This document shows, one piece after another, positions 8,483-20,400 of a DNA stretch of 64,000 bases; position 1 is the first letter of the stretch; the number at the start of each line of letters is the position of its first letter. The position numbers and the translations under genes were made by a program. Under the pieces are notes generated by a model that had not been told where the DNA came from, ran no database searches, and saw only the letters and a list, made by a program, of their open reading frames with translations. This DNA is from Strongylocentrotus droebachiensis (taxonomy: Eukaryota; Echinodermata; Echinoidea; Camarodonta; Strongylocentrotidae): contig JAVYIG010000163.1 of the NCBI GenBank assembly GCA_035222895.1, positions 372,001-436,000 on the forward strand, read 5' to 3'.

Positions 8483-11400
8483 TGTGTGTGCGTGTGTGTG
8501 CGTGTGTGTGTGTGCGTTTGTTTAGAGGTGGATGGGTGTGGGTTCGGTTGTGCGTGGGTTGAGTGCATGTGCGTTTTCGTGTGTACGATGGTGATATATT
8601 CGCCTCCAATTATCATTATATTTCCATCATATACCTCATAGGAATATTGGACACAATATAACCCCCCAAAATTGGATCCGTCCCTATTCAAATTTGAGGC
8701 TTGTTTCGTGTTTCTTGGACACGTTAGCTTTGAATGATTTGCCTGTTCAGAGACATCTGTATTAAATTTATAACCAAACTAAAAATGCCGCAAAGTTTGC
8801 CAACCATAAACAGCTATTGTGCATATTCTATGACCAAAATATTTAATATGCACCCCTACTCAACCTCAGGAATTCAATAGCGTAATTTGTTTTTGCGTGC
8901 AAGCAATGACACAAGTTGCGCATGCTAGGTTTGCAGTGTAGAAAGCAGGGAACAAATGGCAACCTCCAGATAATTGGATTTCACCTTGTTTACCCCATGT
9001 TTATGGTGCTGAATTGAAACTTGTTTTCTAAAGAAATTGAATTATTAAATGCGTTTTAAGGCGACGTTGAGGATTTATCATGCAATTGCATTTAGAATAA
9101 AACTGCCTAGAAGTTATTCTGGATAGTTGATTATGTAGTTAATGTGAATATTGTTTTGTCATGAAGTTTGAGAAAATCTAAACTATCATTAAATAACTGT
9201 ATACTGCTGGAAATCTCATATATATAAATGCACAGCGAACGGACATGGGTTTGTGGATTTAGACACATTTTGACATGAGAATTTACATTTTGGGATATGT
9301 AAATAACATTTTGGGAGTACAATTGAAACGTCGATATCCTTCAAGGTTGGATAAAGGGATTGATCCATCTGACAAATGACTTCCTATCGATAACTGAACA
9401 TAGTATAAGCCTTTCCCAATTTGTATGCGAAAAATGATGCAGTGTTTAGGAAAGTCATCTGTATTTGTAACTATGTAATATTAATTACATATATTTATGG
9501 TGTGTGAATGCGTTTATTAAACTGATCTTTGATTGGAAAATAAAGTTGTTTTACTTCGTGCAAACATCATTTTATCCATTCTTCAATAATCAATGGTATT
9601 TGGGTAGTGGTTTGGTCCACGCCCGTTATGCCAATAGTTTGACAATGAACGGTTAGGTATTTTGTTTACGTCATATAACCTTGAATAGCTGCAAAGACCG
9701 TGACAATATGATTTGTGATATCAATCTATTGTGTTTATGGCTGAATAACTCTCAAAGCCGCGTGTGTTGGTGAGTAAAAGGCTGTAAGCTTGTGTGTAGC
9801 TGTCGAATTGGGGTCTAAGGTGTGGTTCTACTTCAGCAGAGGTTTAACTACTTTATCATCACGGCTGTACACGTCCATAGTTACGTGGATTGGTTCCTCT
9901 GTAAAGAGCGTCATAGGGTTGTATATCTCATAGACATCGATCGTGTTTTGAAGTCGTTTGAAGCCGAAAGACCAGGAGGAATTTGACGAGTGTGGTCTTT
10001 TAGAGATCACCTTTAGGTGTATCTGTATCACGCCAGGACAAGAGGAAGAGTAGTTATGGATACAGGACGTTCATTCAAGGTTTTAACATGGGTGTCATTG
10101 ATCTGTATTCTAGTGTACATACATGTACCTACAGCAAATGCCGAAGTTGACCGTAAGTATTGACTAGATTTCATTTCTGCATTTTTCCAAATACAATAAC
10201 AGAATAACAAAGAACATAATTATAAACGTAGGGTATAATACAAAATATACAAACAATAATAGGTTCATGTCAGCATTCTATTTACATAGGCCTATATACA
10301 TATGATAATAACATATAACATATTATTATAAATGTGAAGTATTATCCGAACTATCAGTGGAAAAAGTGCGGGAAATCATAATCATAAGCGATGCTTGACT
10401 GGGATGGCGGCCTCAAAAAAAGAGTAAAGGTGAAATGTTTGTGTTAGTTTGTATGGGAGCGTGGCCTACCGTCGTGCGTATGCGCGATTGTGGAGCCTAT
10501 GTCTTGCAGTGTGTGAACAACTGAGGTTCAATACAAAAACTACGTATGAATAAACAAGTGCATCATATACATAGTGGCATGAATATCCCCTAAACTACTG
10601 TTTATAAATTGCATGGATAGCATTTCAATACCAGCATTTGTATATTTCTTCCTTGTCCAGTCCTTTACTGACGACATCAAAGATCTTAATATAGGGTAGG
10701 TGTAGGGAATTAGAGACCGTAGGGAATTGGATACCACCAAGCTTGACCCCATCACTGTCTGTCCGTGTTGGCTCCAATATTGCTATAGCGCCATTTGTGG
10801 CCTTTAACAACACTACTGCACATATCCAATTAATTTCGAAGACTACACTGCGTTCTTTCTCCGAGAAAATTGGCAAAATTGACCAGGATAAGCAATTTTT
10901 ATCGTAAAATTTTGCTCTGATATAAAAACACAATTGTCACTGAATGTTGGGGTGTATGCAGATATTTAGGGGTGGCTCTTAAAGAGTAGTTTTAAAAAAA
11001 AGTTCGTGAAGTGTGCCAACCATCAGAAAAAACTTATGGCTATTGTGTGTTGTGAATGGGTGTTGCAATGCACATTATGAATGGTGTCTGATCAGAAATG
11101 TGTGTAGGCAATGGGGGAAACCAGGTCCAAGATGGGGGTCGTTTGTTGTGAATAGGGGGTTTTCGTTTGTCACGTCGACATAGTCGACGTCAAATATGGG
11201 ACGTCATTTCGGCGATCTGCGCATGCGTCGGGTCGTCTGGCGTCGTCAGGCCACATTTGCGAACCCGTTCATCGATGATTTGAGGTTCGTCAGAAAACTA
11301 GTGACCCGTCGTCAGAATGACGTCATCTTGCTACATCGCAGCGTAAATCAGAAAGTAAAAACAGAAAGAGAAAGTGATAGAATGATTAACAAAACAAAGA

Positions 11401-14400
11401 ATAACATAAGGAAAGACAGAAAAAGAAGGTGAACGAAGGAAGAAACAAAGAATAACATAAGGAAAGACAGAAAGAGAAGGTGAAAGAAGGGAAAAACAAA
11501 GAATAACATAAGGAAAGACAGAAAGATAAGGAGAAGGAAGGAGAAAATAAAGTATAACATAAGGAAAGACAGAAAGAGAAGGTGAAAGAAGGAAAAAAAC
11601 AAAGAATAACATAAGGAAAGACAGAAAGAGAAGGTGAAAGAAGGAAAAAAACAAAGAATAACATAAGGAAAGACAGAAAGATAAGGTGAAAGAAGGAAGA
11701 AACAAATAATAACATAAGGAAAGACAGAAAGAGAAGGTGAAAGAAGGGAAAAACAAAGAATAACATAAGGAAAGACAGAAAGAGAAAGTGATAGAATGAT
11801 AAAAACAAAGAATAACATAAGGAAAGACAGAAAGAGAAGGTGAAAGAAGGAAAAAAACAAAGAATAACATAAGGAAAGACTGAAGAGAAAGTTAAAGAAG
11901 GAAAAAACAAAGAATAACATAAGGAAAGACAGAAAGAGAAGGTGAAAGAAGGAAGAAACAAAGAATAAAATAAGAAAATACAGAAAGAGAAGGTGAAAGA
12001 AGGGAAAAACAAAGAATAACATGAGGAAAGACAGAAAGAGAAAGTGAAGGAAGGAAAAAACAAAGAATAACATAAGGAAAGACAGAAAGAGAAAGTGATA
12101 GAATGATAAAAACAAAGAATAACATAAGAGAAGATGATAGAAGGAAGAAACAAAGAATAATATGAGGAAAGATAGAAAGAAAAATGATAGAATGATAACA
12201 ACAACAATAACGTTAGGAAAGACAGAAAGAGAAAATGATAAAGAATAGACAATGGAAAGATAGAAGAGAAGATGAAAGAAGGAAAAACAAAGGATAACAT
12301 ATAAGGAAAATAGAGAGAGTATAATAGAATAATAAACGAAGAACAAAATAAGAAGTGAAAGAAGGAGAAATTGAATAAGCGCGTGCGGGGGCATTACGTC
12401 ATCGTGTAGAAAACGGGTGTCGACTTAAAACGAAAAGGGTAATAAGGTAGTGAACAGGACGGGTGTCTGACGCCAATTCGCATCGTTAGAGGACGTGAAC
12501 GCCGTCCTCGTCCACACAAACGAAAAGCCCCTAATGTCGAGCATGCCGAGGACAGTCAATGACCCGATGCTGGTTGGTTAATTGAAGTTTATTTATTCCA
12601 CATTTTACATTAAAAAAACAGTTTAAATTCTTCTTTTTTTATAGTTTTTTTTATACAGGCGTATAAGAGTAGATTTCAAACAAGAAAAAAAATTAAAAAA
12701 AATAAAAGATTTCAAATCAAGTATAATCTACGGAAAATAAGTACGAAATTTCGAAATATATAGATAAGACAGGCAAGGTAAAACAAACAATGTAAATTAT
12801 GGGGAGCCTAAATAAAAAGCATAGCATGTATGTGAATAGGCTCCCGAACTGAGTAACACAGTATAGTAGGTCTGAATTTAAAAGGTATTATAGGAGGCGA
12901 AAACGGAGTAGTATAGTGTGAGATTCTAGAGACGTACAAGGAGAGTAAATTTGAGAAGAAAATAAAAATAAAATAAAGAGTAAAGACAATAATATAAAAA
13001 TGATAAGTAGGAGAAGGTAGAGAAGGGAAGAAAGAAGTAGAAGAGGAAGACGAAAAAGAAGTGAAAGAAGAAGAGGCTGCCTGTACGATCTGCCTGTTCA
13101 GAGACCCCTGTGTTCAATTCATAACCAAACTAAAATGCCGCAAAGTTGGCCAACCATAAACAGCTATTGTGCATATTCTATGACCAAAATATTTAATATG
13201 TACCCCTATTTAACCTCAGGAATTCAATAGCGTAGACATTTGTTTGGGTGCAAGCAAAGACACAATGTGCGCATGCTGGGTTTGCGTTAAAGTGACTCGG
13301 TAACATTGTTGATGAAAAAATTGAGTAATTTGTGTATGAAATGTTACTTATTATATTCCTTCTACTGTACTAACCCTCTAACATGCCAGAAATCCTGAAA
13401 TAATTATGAAACCAAGAAGATATTTATGGTTTTCTTTGAAGGTGTCACTTTGCGACACCCTCTAACAAGAAATTTTCCCAACCATTTTGAATTCTCCCAA
13501 CCGTTTTTCCATGAAAATAAGACATAAGACACACTTTAAAAAAATCTTCAATACTTGAATTTCTGGATGCTATATAGAGCAAATTCATTGCTTTGTGAAG
13601 ATTTAAATTCACCTAAAATGTTATTAAATTGTGATAATATTTTGGAGAATTAAGGAATCAATCAGACCAGCTTTTTCCATTTTTTATCATTAATAATGGT
13701 CTGTTATCACTCATAGTTTCAGATTACCTTTATTTGTACATCTAGCATCGACCCACTACACAGTAAAAACGCTGCTTAAAAAAGTGATGTTCACTTACAG
13801 TTGTACACTATCTTAAACAACAGTTGAACAAATTGTAAACAATGTTGCTCGAAACGAAAGTAATTTTGTTAAACATTCGCTGTTTAAAATGTAATGACTG
13901 CTATATTTACTATACGAGAGCTTTTAGACAGTGTTGTTTACATATGACGTCATGTGTCACGTGCCAGTAAAGTGCGCGTTGGCTAAAAGCTTTGTTTCAC
14001 ATCATGGCCGACCAAGCTGTAGAGGTGTCGTGGATGAGTGAAAACGTCGCCGGACCTGTCGATCACAAGGTCCACGGGTTCGAGTCCCGCCGCGGCTATA
14101 ATGTCCTTTGGCAGCCTAGCATAGCCGGGTTATGTTGGAGCACCTTGAGGATCTTGCAAGGTCGATACGTGCGCTACATAAGAACCCAATATTATTTAAC
14201 AACAGTTCCTTTTTAAACAAATTTCTTTAAACAACCCAGTTGGTGTAAACAACCCCCACTGAACAACAGCTCCGTTTTAAACAACTTTCTTTAAACAACC
14301 CAGTTGGTGTAAACAACCCCCACTGAACAACAGCTCCGTTTTAAACAACCGTCTTTAAACAACACCGGTTGTTTAAATTCTGATTTTAAACAAGTTGTTC

Positions 14401-17400
14401 AAAATGTTGATCAACTAAGTGTTTAAACTTTAAACAACTCGAGTTGCTTAAAATTTTAAACAACTCTTAGATCAGGTCACCCGTTAATCCAAAGTTGTTT
14501 AAACTTTTAAACTTTTAAACAACATGTTCACTAAAATGTTAACTGTGTACCTTAGAAACACTTCCTCTCATCTGAACAATGTTACAAAGTCCCTTGTTAC
14601 TGGAGAAAGCAGGGAAAAAAATGGCAACCTCCAGACAATTGAGTACAAATTGAAACGTCGATATCCTTCCCGGTTGGATTAAGGGATTGATTCATCTCAC
14701 AAATGACTTCCTATCGATATTAACTGAACATAGTATTTCCTAATTTGTATGCGAAAAATGATGCAGTGCCTAAGAAGGTAATCTGTATGTGTAACTATGT
14801 AACATCAATTACATTTATTTATGGTGTGTTAATGCGTTTATCAAACTGTTCTTTGATTGGAAAATAAAGTTGGTTCATTTCGTGCAAAAATCGATATATT
14901 CATTCATCAAAAATCAATGGTATTTGGGTACTGGGTTGGTACACGCCCGTTATTGCAGTAGTTTGATAATGAATAGTTCAGTATTTTTGTCTACGTCATA
15001 GCCTTTGATAGCTGCAAAGACCGTGACAATATGATTTGTGATATCAATCTTTTGTGTTTTCATGGCTGAATAACAGTCAAAGCCGCGTGGGTTGGTGCGT
15101 TAGAGGCTGTAAGCTTGTACGTAGCTCTCGAATTGGGGTCTAAGGTGTGTTTCTACGTCAGCAGAGGTTAAACCACTTTGTCATCACGGCTGAACACTTC
15201 CATAGTTGGTTTCTCTGTAAAGAGCCATAGGGTTGTATATCTCATAGACATCGTTTGCATTTTGAAGTCGTTTGAAGCCGAAAGACGAGGAAGGATTTGA
15301 CGAGCGTGATTCTTTAGAGATCACCTTAAGGTGAACCTGTATCACGTCAGGACAAGGGGAAGAGTAGCTTTGGATATAGGACGTTCCTATGAGAATATTA
15401 AAAAAAATAACAATAGTTTGTCTGAAAAAAGTGAATATCTTGAATGTTTAATGTCGTTAAACGATGAAATAAAGGTTACGTGTGTGATAAACGTGATAAA
15501 TAATAATTTGTTAATCATGCGAATCCCTCTATTTGAAGCAAAAATAAGGAATCAACTCTTGTTATACTAAGGGATCATCGGGGTACTCTTCCCCTTATTG
15601 CCAAGATTATTTTGATGCATATCTTGCCGTTGGTGGTTAGTATTTCTTTATCAAAGGAGAATTTGTAATAGTTTGTGTTTTTTAACAATACCCTTTCTGT
15701 ACTAGTTTGCTGTATATTATGTCAGTTTCCCCTCTAAACCAGTCAAATTATAGACGTCGGACCAATGTCAATCTTCTTAATACCATTTACACACTTACTT
15801 GATTCTAACCACTTTTCGACATTTGGTCGATGTCAGTTAACATAAGCATTGTGATGTCATAAATGTGTTGGATTAATGACGTCGGTCCAACGTACATTTT
15901 CTGATCATAATTACCGACCTACGTGATTCCAAACATTTTTACGACATTGGCGTGATGTCGGTCCAATGTCGGTTTCATGATGTCATAATTTGGTCGGATT
16001 AATGACGTCGGCTAGACGTTAATTTTTGACCATTTACTGATATTTTATTCTAACCACTTTCCGACACTTGCGCGATATCGGCCCAACGTCAGCTTTGTGT
16101 TGTCATGATTTTGGCGGTTTAATGACGTCAGACCAACATCAATCATCTGACCATTTGCCGACCTACTTGATTCCAACCACTTTTTGACATTGGCGTGATG
16201 TCAGCCCAATATCAGCTTTGTTGTTTCATAAATTGGTCGGATTGTATGACGTCGGTCTAACGTCAATTTTATGAACATTTATCAACCTACTTGAATCTAA
16301 CCGTTTTCTGACATTGGCGTGATTTCGGCCCAACATCAGCTTTTTGATGTCATAAATTGGTCATATATTAATGAAGTCGGTCCAACGTCTATTCTCTGAC
16401 CATTTACGGATAAACGTGATGCTAACCACTTATAACATTGGTCTGATGTCGGCCTGACGTCAGCTAGCTAGCTGGGTTAATAATGATAATCTGAATGTAT
16501 GTCACACCTAATACGAAATACAGTCTCTATGCACTTTACATATTCTATTAGTTACCCCGGTCATCGATTTCATTCACGCACAATGTGCACCATCTCACTC
16601 GATGGGAGTATTCCTTCTTTTAATGGTCACCGTAAGGGCATATGTCAATTGAAACACAAAGGCTTTCTTCATCCTACCAGGTCACCAGAAGGCACTGCGA
16701 TTTTTTCACAAACAACACCAAACGGAAATAATTCCACCAGGTAAACCTCCAGGTCAGCCCTCTGACGCGATGCGGGATCCCGCTTTGTCGGAGTAATATC
16801 CAGAACCAGAACCAGAACCATTTCTCTCCTGGGTATGGAGAGGCAAAAATAAATTAATGCCTTGCCAAAGGACATACGTGCCTTGTCGGAGATCGAACCC
16901 ACGACCTTTAAATTTGAAGTCAAGCACTTAAACTACTCGACCACGACACCTCTATATATACCTAAGGAAAAATGCTACGTAAAATAATATACATACTGAA
17001 ATGAAGAGAGGGAAGAGGTGGTCGCTGACGTAGGTTGAGCATCGCTGTCATGCAGATTTTAGTGTATAAATGACCGCTAAATTTAGCTTTATACGCTCGA
17101 GCCCTCCCCCCTCCCTCCCCTCCCAACTTTTTTGAAAAAGTATGCCATAGAGAAATAGAAAGAAAGAATTATTTTAAAAAAGAATGAAAGAAAAGAAGAA
17201 AAAAACCTGCCAGTGTCACAAATAAGGTATAAAAAATAATTAAATGCCTAAAAATCCTGAGCCTCCTAAGACTGGCCCCTGGATGCTCATCTGACCGTAA
17301 AGAATGCCTAAAACCCCTTAGCTTCCGGGGGCTCCGCCCCTGGACCCCTACCAGGGACCCTAAGGCGGGCCCCTATACCCCACGTCATGTAGTGATCTGC

Positions 17401-20400
17401 CAGTGTCACAAATATGGTATCAAAATATGCTCATCTGACCGTAATTAAATGCCTAATCTAGATTGGTCTAGATCTAATATTAGATTTAGACCACATATCA
17501 TTATTATACAAAGAAATCGGCTTGAACTGCTGCTTAAATATCATCATTTTGTAGGTAAAGACTTTGACTAGAATCTCGTGTCAAAATTATTTTGACTGTA
17601 GGGTGGCACCTCGTAACGAAATGTATTGAGCCACTGTCAGAACATTGTGGTGGATCGAGTGTCCAGACAGCTGCACACACAGTTGTAAAACATCATCTAG
17701 GTCATTTTGAAATAAGGACAGATAGAGGACACATGCAGAAACACAAAAAGCCTGTCATAATTATGATGCACACATTTGCTCACTTTTGCACCAACTAATT
17801 TGTCAATAACAAATCGATATATGCTGTTTGTATCGGCTTGCATGGTGATGTAGATATACAGTAGGCTTGCGGGTGCACCATGTGAGAGAGAGGGAGGGTT
17901 GAATTAAATCGATATAAGTTTCAAATCAGTGCAATTCATGACCCATTTAATACAAAAGAAGTAAAAAGGATTGAGGGTGCTCTTGTGGTAAGAAAGTTTT
18001 GTTTCAGCCAATGGTTATCAAGTTCCAACTGTAATCTAGATCTACCATCAAGTTTACAAATATGAATGTGTAAATGATTTTGTGAATCACGTTATCCATT
18101 TTACTTTAGACCTGTTTTCTTGTTCACCTTGCTCCAAACATTGCTTTTTTAAAACTTAAATGTAACTTCATGTTTCGTGAATGTTTCGTAAATTTCAGAA
18201 TACAAGCCTCTTGGGTCAGAGCAAAAAAGTTGGCAAAGACTAGATCTGAGATTATTTGTTCACCTTGCTCCAAACAGTGCTCTTGAAACTCACATGTAAC
18301 TTCACATTTCATAAACTTGTCTTGAATTTCGGGGGGGGGAAGTTGTCATATAGATTCAGATTCGGGTAAAATTACCTTTTTTAAAGTGTTAATGTTAATT
18401 TATAATACCTGTTTATATCTCCTGTTATGCAGCACCACGCTTCTCGATGAACTATACTGAATTAATATTTAACAATTCCCAAACACCAAGTTGGGTACTG
18501 ACTGCCAGTGATAGCACGGGTATTGTCACGCTGACATCGTCACCTAGTCCTGGCTCATACTTTCCTCTAGGCGACACCATTGTGACTGTTACCGCCACCA
18601 GTGGCCTGGGTACCTCAACAGAAACATTTACAGTCCGTGTCGTACGTAAGTTATTCAAAAGAATCCTTGCAAGAAGCATTTCTTTCATGAGACGTTTCTG
18701 TACCGGGCTTCTGTTTTTCTCATTTATTAATGTGATGGATATCGAGCGTAAAAATTTAGCAAAACAAATTGTCGTGATATGATTGGATTTGATATAATTT
18801 GGCAAGTAGATATGTTAAGTTTGAGATATGGGTGTGTTATAATAATGGGATAAGCCACAAGGATTAACGAGTTGAAGTAGGTCATTTCCATTGGGTTAAG
18901 AACACACACCCTGATTAATGTTTTTTGTCTTTGATTCATGTAATCGATATCCTAGACAAAACTAAATTAGCTACTTGAAACTATAGCAAACAAAGAATTG
19001 TATGAACAAACTTATTTGACCAAAAAATGACAACTAACAGGGAACTGCGGGAATGGAATACAATATTAAAGCAAGCATTTACCGTTTTGAAAGGTTTTAA
19101 ACAGGTCATTCGAAGATCCTTTCAGTGATTCTTCTTTTTTAAAGATTTTCTCTGGATTTCATGTTATTTTTGGTCATTTATTATAAAGAAATGTGTGTCT
19201 CATCAGCTAGAGAAATTAAATGAAAAGTTAGCCTGTTACAAACATGTGTGAGTAGAAAAATTGTTGTAGTAAATACTCATTCAGTATTATTTCCTATCAT
19301 ATCATTAGCTGACGGTTCACCACAAACAACAAACTGTCCAGAAGATCAATTGCTCGAGGTCGCACCGTCTGAAGTACCTCGTGCAGTTACCTGGTCAGTG
19401 CCAAGTGCCACAGGATCAGGGACTATTACAACCACCAGCAACTTTAGTCCGAATGACATGTTTACCGAAGGCACGACCAAAGTCACCTACAAATTCACAG
19501 ATGATGCTGGCAGGAGCTCCAAATGCTTTTTTTACATTAAAATCACAAGTATGTGCACATCCAGTATTTGTACTTGTTGACATCCACATGGTCCTCTGAA
19601 AAATGTATTCAATTTAGCACATTACATGTTATAAAACAATGAGGAAGAAGAAGCTCAGTATTCAAGATACTTTTGGAACACTATCATGTTTCGAATTCAG
19701 GGTAGGCCTTTACATTAGATACTGTTACATAGCCTACAACTCTACAAAATTTACCTGCTTTGTTTTTAAGCTAAAATGAGAGAATGAATACATAAATGAA
19801 TGATTAATATTGATATGAAAATAGATAGATGAATAGATACAAAAATTAATTAATTAAAAAAATGAATGACTAAATAAATAAGTAAATAAATAACAAACTG
19901 AAATAAATTTTACAGGACGCATGCCATGTCTTACCGGACGGATGACAAAATTATAAGAATAAGAAGAAAAAGAGAAAAAAAGAAAACGATTACAAATATT
20001 TAAAAAAATAGGGGTCTACAAGATTTTTTTTTTTTTTTTTAAATCATAAGAATTATAAAAAAGTATTATAACAAAAATATTCAAAAAAATGAAAAACGAT
20101 TCCCGATATTGCTTGCATCCAGTAAAATTATTAAGGGGCCTACACGGTAATTGCCCAATAAGATGGCAGAAATTCTTCTAGTTCTACCCATCATTCATTA
20201 ACATGTCTTTATCCATCAGTAAATGCCGACGAAATAGCACCAGACGTCGTCTTTTGTCCTGTGGATGTGACAGTTACCGAGCCAGCAGGGACGGTACAGG
20301 CCACAGTCACCTGGAACGAGCCAATGTTCTACGACGCTGTAAGTAAAGCTGATCTCGATATACAGCAGTCAAAGCAATCCGGCTCAAACTTTACCGAAGG

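Larger units (their letters stand above)
7851..8735. other. Non-coding spacer between copies A and B
   Basis: It holds the palindrome at 7938-8028 and the TA/GT microsatellite at 8446-8517. No exon candidates were seen. Confidence 0.6.
8736..10690 (+). repeat. Tandem 5' gene block, copy B (uninterrupted)
   Basis: 8736-8985 aligns with 13096-13285 plus 14595-14640 of copy C (CCTGTTCAGAGAC, AAACAGCTATTGTGCATATT, GCAACCTCCAGA). 9207-10690 aligns with copy A. It contains an intact promoter region and exon 1B. After about 10690 (ATCAAAGATCTTAATATAGG) it diverges from copy A. Confidence 0.9.
13096..15390 (+). repeat. Tandem 5' gene block, copy C (degenerate)
   Basis: 13096-13285 and about 14595-15390 together align with 8736-10080 of copy B. 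They are split by about 1.3 kb of other repeats (13285-14595). The promoter-proximal ACGTCATAG at about 14993 and much of the 5' UTR remain. Confidence 0.85.

Noticed and set aside
11331-12394. Minus-strand ORFs of 179-348 codons
   Set aside because: They are produced by a 51-bp tandem repeat without stops; the product is a 17-residue low-complexity repeat.
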